DNA of 49,347 nt from an uncultured Eubacterium sp. (GTDB lineage Bacteria; Bacillota; Clostridia; Lachnospirales; Lachnospiraceae): NCBI GenBank assembly GCA_945910225.1, contig CAMDYG010000019.1:1-49347 (forward strand), read 5' to 3'. Shown piece after piece: positions 27,741 to 36,438 of the stretch. The position numbers were made by a program, and so were the translations under genes. The first letter of the stretch is position 1. Every line of letters starts with the position of its first letter. The notes under the pieces were generated by a model, which worked only from the letters and a program-made list of their open reading frames with translations, had not been told where the DNA came from and searched no databases.

Positions 27741-27797
27741 GTATGCTTAAGAATTCCTGGGAAAGTTAATTAAGATAAACTTGCGTCCGCTCTGTCA

Positions 27798-27832
27798 TTT
27801 TGACAAATTTTGCAATAGAGGTCATATATAAT
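27798..27832 (+). promoter_or_regulatory. Spo0A-type promoter of spoIIGA-sigE (long-spacer sigma-A promoter with 0A box)
   Basis: A consensus -35 TTGACA (27800-27805) and a consensus -10 TATAAT (27827-27832) are 21 bp apart, too far for normal sigma-A recognition. The minus strand of 27798-27807 reads TTTGTCAAAA, matching the Spo0A box TTTGTCRAA and covering the -35. The B. subtilis spoIIG promoter has the same design (long spacer, 0A boxes on the -35). A start near 27839 would give a leader of about 28 nt. Confidence 0.7.
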
Positions 27833-27866
27833 TCCACCTGTAACCAGAAATGAGCAATTAACGGAG

Positions 27867-28733
27867 GTGATAGAAGAAACGGTTATATATGCAGATGTTC
27901 TGTTTGGAATAAACTTTATTGCAGATTTATGTGTGCTTCTTATAACAAACTGGATATTTAAATTTTCTGCCAGAATATCCAGAATGATTATTTCTGCCAC
28001 TTTAGGAGCAGCATGGAGTGTTGCATGTGTGTGTATTCCATTAAGATTTGCACTGCCTGGAAAATGTATTACATATGGACCTGTAACATTGATTATGGCA
28101 ATGATCATGTTATCAGGGAAACAGACTTCCTTGCAGAAAACATCAAAACAATTAAAGCTTTATATGAGAAATCTGTTGAAAGCGGGTGTGGGGATGATTC
28201 TTACTGCACTTTTTGCAGGTGGAATAATACATTGGTTAAAGTACACATTTGCAGGGTATTTTATAAAAAATGTAATTCTGTCTGACAGTGAACTGTTAAT
28301 CTTTCTTGCTGTAACTGTTGTATTAGTTGTTATAGTGCTTAGGACACTTAAAACTATCAGAATAACAGATGGTTTGAAAAGACACATTGTGATTGGCGTA
28401 CAGGGACGGGAAATAGAGATGGACGCAATAATCGACACGGGGAACGGCCTTGTTGATTATATTGGTAAAAGACCTGTTACAGTGGTTGAAAGAACGTATT
28501 TTAACGATATTCTCAGTGATATAGATAACTTACAGAAGCTTCAATATCATCTGATTCCGTACAATTGTGTTGGCGGACAGGATGGGATGATGGAAATCAT
28601 AACAGCAGATTATATACATATATACAATGGCAAAGAGGAAAAAATATTGGAGAATGCTGCGGTTGGCATGTCTTATCGCAGGCTGAATATGAGTGGAGAG
28701 TATAATGCCCTTCTGGGGAGGGCGATATGCTAA
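27867..28733 (+). CDS. spoIIGA: Sigma-E processing peptidase SpoIIGA
   Basis: Membrane-embedded aspartic protease that removes the pro-sequence of sigma-E in the mother cell after a signal from the forespore. The N-terminal half has about five hydrophobic helices, starting with the family-typical IYADVLFGINF. The C-terminal half is the protease domain with the active-site motif DTGN (Asp190) in MDAIIDTGNGLVD. Length is 288 residues. The only canonical in-frame start is GTG 27867, which shares its first base with the GGAGG at 27863-27867, so initiation is unusual. It lies 35 nt before its substrate gene sigE. Confidence 0.9.
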   Translation: MIEETVIYADVLFGINFIADLCVLLITNWIFKFSARISRMIISATLGAAWSVACVCIPLRFALPGKCITYGPVTLIMAMIMLSGKQTSLQKTSKQLKLYMRNLLKAGVGMILTALFAGGIIHWLKYTFAGYFIKNVILSDSELLIFLAVTVVLVVIVLRTLKTIRITDGLKRHIVIGVQGREIEMDAIIDTGNGLVDYIGKRPVTVVERTYFNDILSDIDNLQKLQYHLIPYNCVGGQDGMMEIITADYIHIYNGKEEKILENAAVGMSYRRLNMSGEYNALLGRAIC

Positions 28734-28768
28734 AAATGGGTGTAAATGAAGAAATTATATGAAAAAGG

Positions 28769-29521
28769 ATGGATAGAAATATGGTAGTAAAGGTGGCAAT
28801 GGCGGATCATTTTCAGTTTAAGGTGATGCCTTCTATAAAGAATTTTTGCTTGTTGAAACAGGGAGATGTACATTATATAGGTGGATCGGATATACTCCCT
28901 GCACCGCTTAGTTCTGATGAGGAACAGGATGCAATAGAGGGACTGGGGACAGAAGTGGATGCACAGGCAAAGCACAGGCTGATAGAGCATAATCTGCGTC
29001 TTGTAGTGTATATTGCCAAGAAATTCGACAATACAGGCGTAGGCGTGGAAGATCTTATATCAATTGGTACAATAGGACTTATCAAAGCCATTAATTCGTA
29101 TGACAAGGATAAGAACATAAAGCTTGCAACTTATGCGTCAAGATGTATAGAGAATGAGATTCTTATGTATCTTAGAAGAAACAGCAAGCTTAAAGCAGAA
29201 GTGTCAATAGATGAGCCACTGAATGTCGACTGGGATGGAAATGAATTATTGCTTTCGGATATTATTGGAACAGATGAGGATATAATATACAGGGATATTG
29301 AGACGGAAGTTGAGTGCAAAATGTTAAAAAGAGCGATTAACCAGCTGCCGGAAAGAGAACGGATTATTATTGATTTAAGATTCGGACTTAGTTCTGAAGA
29401 TGGGGAAGAGAAGACACAGAAAGAGGTTGCTGATATGCTTGGAATATCACAGTCTTATATTTCAAGGCTTGAAAAGAAAATAATGAAGCAGTTAAGAAAA
29501 GAAATGGTTAAAAGTTGTTGA
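28769..29521 (+). CDS. sigE: RNA polymerase sporulation sigma factor, pro-sigma-E
   Basis: Mother-cell sigma factor of early sporulation. From [14 protein letters not shown] onward it follows B. subtilis SigE closely: region 2 ([49 protein letters not shown]), the [17 protein letters not shown] stretch and region 4 ([20 protein letters not shown]). The residues before YIGGS are the pro-peptide cut by SpoIIGA. The start is uncertain: ATG 28769 gives a 250-residue protein with about 35 pro-residues but abuts its purine stretch; ATG 28799, five bases after AAAGG, gives about 25, closer to the B. subtilis length. sigG, the usual next gene, is not present. Confidence 0.93.
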   Translation: MDRNMVVKVAMADHFQFKVMPSIKNFCLLKQGDVHYIGGSDILPAPLSSDEEQDAIEGLGTEVDAQAKHRLIEHNLRLVVYIAKKFDNTGVGVEDLISIGTIGLIKAINSYDKDKNIKLATYASRCIENEILMYLRRNSKLKAEVSIDEPLNVDWDGNELLLSDIIGTDEDIIYRDIETEVECKMLKRAINQLPERERIIIDLRFGLSSEDGEEKTQKEVADMLGISQSYISRLEKKIMKQLRKEMVKSC

Positions 29522-29546
29522 CATTTGCCCCAACCTTATGGACAAT
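29518..29546 (+). promoter_or_regulatory. Putative sigma-A promoter of the amidase-like/lepA/hemW operon
   Basis: A perfect TTGACA (29518-29523) straddles the sigE stop codon and is followed after 17 bp by GACAAT (29541-29546). It would start transcription near 29553, ahead of the amidase-like gene. Confidence 0.45.
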
Positions 29547-29581
29547 AGTACAAGAAATATTAATGGAGCACTATAAATATA

Positions 29582-30355
29582 ATGAAGAACCATAAGGCAA
29601 TAAGATTAGATAAATTTTTTGGTGTTGCAGCATTAATATCTATACTTGTATTTGCTGTGATGATATATAGTGATTTTTTTGTTTCATCGAAAGAAAACAG
29701 AAGCAGTTCATCAGTTGGGAAAGATGTGACAGGAGAGCAGAAGAACAGTCAGAATGTTGAAGATGATGGAACAGAAACATCATCAGGAAAACTTACAGTA
29801 TGTATAGATGCTGCAAGGGGCGGAAAAGACACAGGACTTACCTATGGAAGTAACAAGGAAAAGGATATAACTCTTGAGGTTGCCGGACTTGTTGCTTCAA
29901 AGCTGGAAGCACATAATATTAAAGTTGTTATGACAAGAACCACAGATGAGGATGTTTCTGATGAAAGCAGAGCCAGGATATGGAATTCATCAGATGTAAA
30001 TGTATGTTTTTCATTGAGGATGAATTCATATAATAAGGACACATCTGTATCAGGGGCAGAAGTATATATTCATACGACACAGCCGGAAGAGTCAGTTAAG
30101 TTCGCTGATGATATCCTGACAAGCATATCGAAAGAAACTGGGATGAAGAACAGGGGCATAAGATCAGGAACAGCAGCCAGTGATAAGGATAATTATTATA
30201 TTAACGCTCACAGCAAATGCATAAGCTGTGTTGTTAATATGGGATTTATATCTAATACATCGGACCTTAATCTGGTAACAACACAAAAGGACAAGATGGC
30301 ACAGGCTATAGCTGATGGCATAGTTAATTATTTTAAACAGGCAGGAGTATACTAA
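29582..30355 (+). CDS. Degenerate N-acetylmuramoyl-L-alanine amidase (Amidase_3 fold, active site lost)
   Basis: A 257-residue protein with one N-terminal membrane helix (about 11-30), a Ser/Asp-rich linker to about 68 and an extracytoplasmic Amidase_3 domain to the end. The fold is clear from [45 protein letters not shown] and [14 protein letters not shown]. Three catalytic-site positions are replaced: the zinc His of DAGHGG is Arg79, the zinc His of SIHANS is Arg146, and the catalytic Glu of VEVGFISN is Asn219. Only the ligand Glu93 remains. The frame is open and overlaps lepA by one base, so it looks like a maintained pseudoenzyme, perhaps a peptidoglycan-binding or regulatory protein. In related genomes the amidase gene spoIIP often precedes lepA. 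Confidence 0.85.
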   Translation: MKNHKAIRLDKFFGVAALISILVFAVMIYSDFFVSSKENRSSSSVGKDVTGEQKNSQNVEDDGTETSSGKLTVCIDAARGGKDTGLTYGSNKEKDITLEVAGLVASKLEAHNIKVVMTRTTDEDVSDESRARIWNSSDVNVCFSLRMNSYNKDTSVSGAEVYIHTTQPEESVKFADDILTSISKETGMKNRGIRSGTAASDKDNYYINAHSKCISCVVNMGFISNTSDLNLVTTQKDKMAQAIADGIVNYFKQAGVY

Positions 30356-32169
30356 TGGCGGGAATTAATCAGAAGAACATAAGAAATTTTTGTATTATTG
30401 CACATATAGATCATGGTAAGTCAACACTGGCTGACAGGATTATTGAAAAAACCGGACTTCTCACATCAAGAGAGATGCAGGAACAGGTTCTGGATAACAT
30501 GGATCTTGAAAGAGAAAGAGGAATCACAATAAAAGCCCAGACAGTAAGAACAGTATATAAGGCTTCAGATGGACAGGAGTATATATTTAACCTTATTGAT
30601 ACTCCGGGACATGTGGATTTTAATTATGAGGTATCAAGAGCACTTGCAGCATGTGATGGAGCAATACTGGTTGTAGATGCTGCACAGGGAATTGAAGCAC
30701 AGACACTTGCTAATGTATATCTTGCATTAGATCATGACCTTGATGTATTTCCTGTAATTAATAAAATTGACCTTCCTAGTGCAGAACCACAGAGGGTTAT
30801 TGATGAAATCGAGGATGTAATAGGAATAGAAGCACAGGATGCGCCTCTTATATCAGCAAAGAATGGAATCAATATAGAAGAGGTTCTGGAACAGATTGTA
30901 ACTAAGATTCCGGCTCCATCAGGAGATGCATCTGCACCACTTTCAGCACTTATATTTGATTCGTTATATGATGCATATAAGGGTGTTATTATATTTGTAA
31001 GAATCAAAGAGGGTACTGTCAAAAAGGGTACTAAGATAAGAATGATGGCAACAGGTGCTGTGGAAGAAGTTGTTGAGGTTGGATATTTCGGAGCAGGACG
31101 TTTTATTCCATGCGATGAGCTTACAGCAGGAATGGTTGGTTATATTACGGCAAGTATCAAGAATGTAAGAGATACAAGAGTTGGAGATACAGTTACTGAT
31201 AATGACAGACCATGTGAAGAACCACTTCCAGGATACAAGAAAGTTAACCCAATGGTTTACTGTGGATTATATCCGGCAGATGGTGCCAAGTATCAGGACT
31301 TAAGAGATGCGCTTGAAAAGCTGCAGCTTAATGATGCAGCGCTCCAGTTTGAACCAGAGACATCTATTGCACTTGGCTTTGGTTTCAGATGTGGGTTCTT
31401 AGGACTTCTTCATTTGGAGATTATACAGGAGCGACTTGAGAGAGAATATAACCTTGATCTTGTAACAACAGCGCCGGGCGTTATATATAAGGTTCACAAG
31501 ACTAACGGAGAGGTAATCGATCTTACTAATCCGTCTAATATGCCAGACCCTTCTGAGATTGACTATATGGAAGAGCCTATGGTAAGTGCAGAGATTATGG
31601 TTACTACAGAATTTGTCGGACCTATTATGAAGCTTTGTCAGGAAAGACGAGGTGTATACAATGGAATGGAATATATTGAGCAGACAAGAGCACTGCTTAA
31701 GTATGACCTTCCTCTTAATGAAATTATATATGATTTCTTTGACGCACTTAAATCACGCTCAAGAGGTTATGCTTCATTTGACTATGAGATGAAGGGATAT
31801 GAGCGCTCTAAGCTAGTCAAGCTTGATATTCTTATCAACAAAGAAGAAGTTGATGCACTTTCATTTATTGTATTTGCAGGAAATGCTGAGGAACGTGGAC
31901 GTAAAATGTGCGAGAAGTTAAAGGAAGAGATTCCAAGACAGCAGTTTGAGATTCCTATCCAGGCAGCTATCGGAAGCAAGGTAATTGCACGAGAGACTGT
32001 AAAGGCACTCAGAAAAGATGTGCTTGCAAAGTGTTATGGTGGTGATATCTCAAGAAAGAAGAAGCTTCTTGAGAAACAGAAGGAAGGAAAGAAGCGTATG
32101 CGCCAGATTGGTAATGTAGAGATTCCACAGAAGGCGTTTATGAGCGTTTTAAAGTTAGATGATGAATAA
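30355..32169 (+). CDS. lepA: Elongation factor 4 (LepA)
   Basis: Ribosome-associated translational GTPase. The 604-residue protein has the P-loop AHIDHGKST, the switch region [26 protein letters not shown], domains II and III, and the unique C-terminal domain ending in basic [19 protein letters not shown]. Length and motifs are standard. The start overlaps the amidase-like gene by one base, and the lepA 3' end overlaps hemW by 11 nt. Confidence 0.97.
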   Translation: MAGINQKNIRNFCIIAHIDHGKSTLADRIIEKTGLLTSREMQEQVLDNMDLERERGITIKAQTVRTVYKASDGQEYIFNLIDTPGHVDFNYEVSRALAACDGAILVVDAAQGIEAQTLANVYLALDHDLDVFPVINKIDLPSAEPQRVIDEIEDVIGIEAQDAPLISAKNGINIEEVLEQIVTKIPAPSGDASAPLSALIFDSLYDAYKGVIIFVRIKEGTVKKGTKIRMMATGAVEEVVEVGYFGAGRFIPCDELTAGMVGYITASIKNVRDTRVGDTVTDNDRPCEEPLPGYKKVNPMVYCGLYPADGAKYQDLRDALEKLQLNDAALQFEPETSIALGFGFRCGFLGLLHLEIIQERLEREYNLDLVTTAPGVIYKVHKTNGEVIDLTNPSNMPDPSEIDYMEEPMVSAEIMVTTEFVGPIMKLCQERRGVYNGMEYIEQTRALLKYDLPLNEIIYDFFDALKSRSRGYASFDYEMKGYERSKLVKLDILINKEEVDALSFIVFAGNAEERGRKMCEKLKEEIPRQQFEIPIQAAIGSKVIARETVKALRKDVLAKCYGGDISRKKKLLEKQKEGKKRMRQIGNVEIPQKAFMSVLKLDDE

Positions 32170-33310
32170 AACTTATGAAAAAGGGATATATATACATATC
32201 CCTTTTTGTGTACATAAATGTATATATTGTGATTTTTTATCTACGCCAGCTGATGCTGACATTAAACATGCATACTGTAAAGCATTGATTAATGAGATAA
32301 GGATGACTGCTGATAAGTTTCCGGAACAGCTTATAACATCTGTGTTTCTTGGTGGTGGAACGCCATCTGTTATGCCATATGGATGTATAGGAGATATTCT
32401 GGATACAATAAAGCAGTGCTTCAGGCTGAGTGATGATGCACAGATAACAATAGAATGTAATCCGGGAACAATAGATAAAAAGAAACTTAAAGAGTATAAA
32501 GCGGCAGGTGTAAACAGAATAAGCTTCGGACTTCAGTCAGCAGATGACACAGAACTTAAGATGCTGGGAAGAATACATACATTTGCTGATTTCGTGGAAA
32601 GCTACGGAATGGCAAGAGAAGCTGGATTTAACAATATTAATGTTGATGTGATGTCTGCTATACCGGGGCAGAACATGACAAGTCTTGAATACACTTTAAG
32701 AAAAGTAATGGAGATGTCGCCACAGCATATATCTGCCTATAGCCTTATACTTGAGGAGGGAACATATCTTGCAGATAACATTAATGACTATCCAGAGGTC
32801 CCTGATGAGGATATGGACAGGCAGATGTACCATATGACAAGAAGAATTCTTGCGGAAAATGGATATGACAGGTATGAGATATCGAATTATTGCAGGAAAG
32901 GATATGAATGTACACATAACCTGTTATATTGGAACAGAGGTGAATATTGGGGATTTGGCTGTTCTGCGGCAGGACTGATAGATAAGAAAAGATATTGCAA
33001 CATAAGGGATGTAGGGGCGTATATCAGGGCTCATGGGAATCCTGAAATTGTGCGTGATAATATTGAAGTTATGTCAGATGCTGACGAAATGGAAGAATTT
33101 ATGTTTCTGGGACTCAGGAAGATTGAAGGAATAAATATATATGATTTCAGACAGAGATTCGGGAAGAACATAGATGAAATCTACGAAAAAGAAATAAAAA
33201 ATAATATAGAGAAAAAGCTTCTTGAAAGAAATGGGGACTTCCTGCGGCTTACAGAAAAAGGACTGGATATATGTAATACAGTGATGAGTGACTTTATTCT
33301 TACTGTATAA
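32159..33310 (+). CDS. hemW: HemW-type radical-SAM heme chaperone
   Basis: Radical-SAM protein formerly annotated as oxygen-independent coproporphyrinogen oxidase; studied HemW proteins bind heme and deliver it. The [4Fe-4S] motif is [10 protein letters not shown] (Cys17, Cys21, Cys24). Phe26 stands where true HemN has a fourth Cys, which argues for HemW. Further support: [33 protein letters not shown] and the C-terminal HemN_C domain ([11 protein letters not shown]). Length is 383 residues, or 382 if the second ATG is used. It starts inside lepA, a conserved pairing. hrcA-grpE-dnaK do not follow. Confidence 0.92.
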   Translation: MMNKTYEKGIYIHIPFCVHKCIYCDFLSTPADADIKHAYCKALINEIRMTADKFPEQLITSVFLGGGTPSVMPYGCIGDILDTIKQCFRLSDDAQITIECNPGTIDKKKLKEYKAAGVNRISFGLQSADDTELKMLGRIHTFADFVESYGMAREAGFNNINVDVMSAIPGQNMTSLEYTLRKVMEMSPQHISAYSLILEEGTYLADNINDYPEVPDEDMDRQMYHMTRRILAENGYDRYEISNYCRKGYECTHNLLYWNRGEYWGFGCSAAGLIDKKRYCNIRDVGAYIRAHGNPEIVRDNIEVMSDADEMEEFMFLGLRKIEGINIYDFRQRFGKNIDEIYEKEIKNNIEKKLLERNGDFLRLTEKGLDICNTVMSDFILTV

Positions 33311-33353
33311 AAAGGGTGGCACAGATGTAGTAAGATATCTGTGCCACCCTTTT
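33310..33353. terminator. Bidirectional terminator between hemW and the AraC-type gene
   Basis: Perfect 17-bp inverted repeat, arms 33310-33326 (AAAAGGGTGGCACAGAT) and 33337-33353, 10-nt loop, with A-runs and T-runs at the two feet. It serves the converging hemW and AraC-type transcripts. Confidence 0.88.
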
Positions 33354-33358
33354 AGCTG

Positions 33359-34144
33359 CTATCTGGCTAAAATATTGTTTATGAATTGTTTCGGTGTCAT
33401 GCCTGTGAATGATTTAAACTCTCTCTGGAAGTGTGCCTGGTCGGAATAGCCTGTTCCGGCAATAAAAAAGCTGTTGTCATGATCTGGAGCGGCAATAATT
33501 GTCTTTAGTACATTCTGGAACCGGACGTATTTTATAAGATCCTTAGGTCCAAAACCATAGACATCTTTATATAACCTGTTGATATGCCTTACAGAATATC
33601 CGGTCTGTTCTGATAATTCGTAGACTGTATCTGCACCGGAAAATACGGCTTTATTAATTAAGGCTATGTTCTCAGGTACAGGACAAAAGACTTTGAAATT
33701 GTCAAGAAAATCAATAAATAAAGATATCCGCTCTTCAAAAGATGATGAGGAAAGGAAACTTTGAATAAGTCCGCTTTCTCCAGAACCTTCTTTTGGTGTG
33801 TATGTAAATATCTGATCTGCCATGTTGACAGGGTATGTTTTAGGATCAGCTCCATAATTGAAAAAGCATCCGCTTTCATCAAATCTGATACAGAAGTAAT
33901 GATCGAAAGGCTTCAGTTCAAATGTAGACAGAGCTTTACAGCAGCCGACACATATGAATTCTGAAAGAGAGTTGTCATCGTTATATCCAATTATCCATTC
34001 TGTAGTGTATCCGGGGATAAATGAAATGCTAACCGGTGCATCAGAACGTGAGTAATCTGTTTCATAAAAATACATGTGTCCGGAATCAGATGTACGGGTG
34101 CGGGACTGCAACATATAATCAAGGCTGAAAGGCTGTATAGTCAT
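33359..34144 (-). CDS. AraC-family transcriptional regulator
   Basis: A 261-residue protein with an N-terminal sensor domain of no recognised ligand and a C-terminal pair of AraC helix-turn-helix motifs (about 165-255). The hallmark segments are SGYSVRHINRLYKDVYGFGP and the second HTH FFIAGTGYSDQAHFQREFKS followed by FTGMTPKQF. AAAGGAGA precedes the ATG on the minus strand. It is divergent from the ammonium transporter gene, so it may control that gene or itself, but its effector is unknown. Confidence 0.88.
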   Translation of the reverse strand: MTIQPFSLDYMLQSRTRTSDSGHMYFYETDYSRSDAPVSISFIPGYTTEWIIGYNDDNSLSEFICVGCCKALSTFELKPFDHYFCIRFDESGCFFNYGADPKTYPVNMADQIFTYTPKEGSGESGLIQSFLSSSSFEERISLFIDFLDNFKVFCPVPENIALINKAVFSGADTVYELSEQTGYSVRHINRLYKDVYGFGPKDLIKYVRFQNVLKTIIAAPDHDNSFFIAGTGYSDQAHFQREFKSFTGMTPKQFINNILAR

Positions 34145-34287
34145 AGTTATTCTCCTTTGTGCTTATTAGTTATTAAAATAATATTAATAAAAAATAAAAA
34201 AGTCAAGAAAAATGTCCGATTTTTTCAATAAATATAAAAAATGGCGAGTATAATGAACAACATAAATTGAACAGAAACGTACACAAT

Positions 34288-34339
34288 GGCGTGTAATCTG
34301 ATTGCCTTAATGGTTAAGGAATCGGTTACACGCCTTTTT
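34288..34339 (+). terminator. Terminator-like hairpin in the leader of the ammonium transporter gene
   Basis: A long imperfect hairpin: GGCGTGTAA pairs with TTACACGCC at the base, further pairs continue upward, and CCTTAA/TTAAGG closes the top, followed by TTTTT (34335-34339). It lies about 85 nt before the amt start and downstream of a TATAAT at 34249-34254, so it could act as an attenuator. Any anti-terminating partner is not obvious. Confidence 0.6.
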
Positions 34340-34423
34340 GCATGTTTATGTTTAATCGGGTACAGAACCTGATCAACTCTGTTACCTATAAGACAATTTC
34401 TTAGTTTTAGGGAGGAAAAGGTT

Positions 34424-36166
34424 ATGCAAGAAATTTTAACGGCGGTAGACGGCGAATTATTTGGCGTCTGGTTCCTTATAGGTGCTGCTCTTGTTTTCTG
34501 GATGCAGGCAGGATTTGCTATGGTAGAGACAGGATTCACAAGAGCAAAGAATTCAGGTAACATTATTATGAAGAATCTGATGGACTTCTGTATTGGTACA
34601 GTAATGTTCATTCTTATCGGATTCAGCTTCTTATTAGGTGAAGATTTACTTGGCTTTATTGGAAAACCTGGTTTTGATATCTTCACAGCGTATAAAGATT
34701 TTGACTTTTCAAGTTTCGTATTTAACTTAGTATTCTGTGCTACAACAGCTACTATTGTTTCAGGTGCTATGGCTGAGAGAACAAAGTTCTTATCATATTG
34801 TGTATATTCAGCAGTTATCTCAGCACTTATCTATCCAATAGAAGCTCACTGGATATGGGGCGGCGGCTGGCTTGCCCAGTTAGGCTTCCATGATTTTGCA
34901 GGTTCTTGCTGCATTCATATGGTTGGTGGTATTGCAGCACTTGTCGGTGCTAAGATTCTTGGACCTCGTATTGGCAAGTTTGAAAAGGATGCTAATGGCA
35001 AGGTTATAAAGGTAAATGCTTTCCCAGGACATAACATTCCACTTGGTGCACTTGGTGTATTCATTCTGTGGTTTGGCTGGTATGGATTTAATGGTGCAGC
35101 AGCAACAACAATTGATGATTTAGGATCTATTTTCCTTACAACAACAGTTGCTCCTGCAGTTGCCACAGTAACATGTATGATATTTACATGGATAAGGTAT
35201 GGTAAGCCTGATGTTTCAATGTGTTTAAATGCTTCACTTGCAGGTCTTGTTGGTATAACAGCTCCTTGTGATGTAACAGATGCATTTGGTGCAACAATGA
35301 TAGGTATTGTTTCTGGACTCTTAGTAGTATTTGGTGTATGGCTTCTTGACTACAAGCTTCATGTTGATGATCCTGTAGGTGCTGTAGCAGTACATATGAT
35401 GAATGGTATCTGGGGTACAATAGCTGTTGGCCTTTTCGCAACAAGCTCAGCTCCTGGATATGCAATTGCCCTTGAAGGTGGTGCGATTAAGGGCGAAGGC
35501 CTTTTCTATGGCGGTGGATTCACACAGTTAGGACTTCAGTTATTAGGATTTGTAACAGTTGCAGCATGGGCTGCTGTATGCATGGTAATTGTATTTACAG
35601 TAATTAAGGCTACTATCGGACTCAGAGCTTCTAAGGAAGAGGAAATCAGAGGTCTTGATATCATGGAGCATGGTCTTTCAAGTGCTTATGCAGGATTTGA
35701 ATTCGGCGGCATGGACTTTGTTGATGGCGATGTTGAAACAATTGGTTCAGAACCAATGGAAACTTCAGTACCTGCTCTTGTTAAGACATCAGAGGATGGC
35801 GAAGGCAAGAAGATTACTAAGATTGAGATTCTTATGAAGCAGGAGAGATTCGAGAGATTCAAGAAGGCTATGAACGATATTGGTGTTACAGGTATGACAG
35901 TTACACAGGTTCTTGGATGTGGTACACAGAAAGGTGCTCCTGAATATTACAGAGGAGTTCCAATGGATATCCAGCTTCTACCTAAGACACAGGTTGAAAT
36001 GGTAATATCATCAGTTCCAGTAATGGATGTTATCAATGCTACAAGAAAGGCACTTTATACAGGACATATCGGAGATGGAAAGATATTCGTATATGATGTT
36101 GAAGATGTAGGTAAGGTAAGAACTGGAGAATCAGGATATGATGCTCTTCAGGGCGAGGATGACTAA
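34424..36166 (+). CDS. Ammonium transporter fused to a C-terminal P-II (GlnB/GlnK) domain
   Basis: Residues 1 to about 430 are a complete Amt channel with about eleven membrane helices. They include the ETGFTRAKNSGNIIMKN segment, the two pore histidines in CIHMVGGIAALVGA and AVAVHMMNGIWGT, and the usual cytosolic GLDIMEHGLSSAY motif. After an acidic linker, residues about 464-575 are a P-II domain: KKITKIEILMKQERFERFKK, GMTVTQVLGCGTQKG, the T-loop, and the B-loop TGHIGDGKIFVYDVEDV. The T-loop tyrosine that GlnD uridylylates (Tyr51 in E. coli proteins) aligns with Met514. The regulator would thus be tethered to its channel and likely respond to ATP/ADP/2-oxoglutarate. GGGAGG precedes the ATG. 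No separate glnK is adjacent. Confidence 0.92.
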   Translation: MQEILTAVDGELFGVWFLIGAALVFWMQAGFAMVETGFTRAKNSGNIIMKNLMDFCIGTVMFILIGFSFLLGEDLLGFIGKPGFDIFTAYKDFDFSSFVFNLVFCATTATIVSGAMAERTKFLSYCVYSAVISALIYPIEAHWIWGGGWLAQLGFHDFAGSCCIHMVGGIAALVGAKILGPRIGKFEKDANGKVIKVNAFPGHNIPLGALGVFILWFGWYGFNGAAATTIDDLGSIFLTTTVAPAVATVTCMIFTWIRYGKPDVSMCLNASLAGLVGITAPCDVTDAFGATMIGIVSGLLVVFGVWLLDYKLHVDDPVGAVAVHMMNGIWGTIAVGLFATSSAPGYAIALEGGAIKGEGLFYGGGFTQLGLQLLGFVTVAAWAAVCMVIVFTVIKATIGLRASKEEEIRGLDIMEHGLSSAYAGFEFGGMDFVDGDVETIGSEPMETSVPALVKTSEDGEGKKITKIEILMKQERFERFKKAMNDIGVTGMTVTQVLGCGTQKGAPEYYRGVPMDIQLLPKTQVEMVISSVPVMDVINATRKALYTGHIGDGKIFVYDVEDVGKVRTGESGYDALQGEDD

Positions 36167-36210
36167 TTCGGATATTAATTTAAGTAATAGTAAAATGTGT
36201 TAAATATAAG

Positions 36211-36257
36211 ATTGGGCTTTTTTTAATGGGTTTACATTGAAAAAGTCCAATTTTTTA
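36211..36257 (+). terminator. Terminator after the ammonium transporter gene
   Basis: Arm ATTGGGCTTTTTTTAATG from 36211 pairs with CATTGAAAAAGTCCAAT (36235-36251), one bulge and one G-U pair, loop GGTTTA, followed by a T run. Confidence 0.75.
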
Positions 36258-36438
36258 TTGGATTGTATTGATTTTAATAATGAAATAAGCATGAAATCTG
36301 ATATTTATGCCTTTACTTTTCGGGGTAAAGATAATAAAATATTAGGTAGTATGTAGGGACGTATAATGTATATCTGATGTTTTATAGTGTCAGGTACATT
36401 TATGCCGCCTAAATTTTCTTAAGGAGGAAATATTTACA

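Noticed and set aside
32159-33310. Oxygen-independent coproporphyrinogen III oxidase (HemN)
   Set aside because: The motif is CxxxCxxCxF with Phe26 in place of the fourth Cys of true HemN, and the gene follows lepA, both typical of HemW.
34288-34339. ANTAR-protein target (tandem hexaloop hairpins) in the amt leader
   Set aside because: The hairpin tip CCTTAA/TTAAGG leaves a three-base or odd-sized loop rather than a six-base loop, and I could not find a second upstream hairpin.
36362-36396. Riboswitch upstream of nifJ
   Set aside because: Only one small hairpin with several G-U pairs is present after a possible -10, too little for a known riboswitch class.
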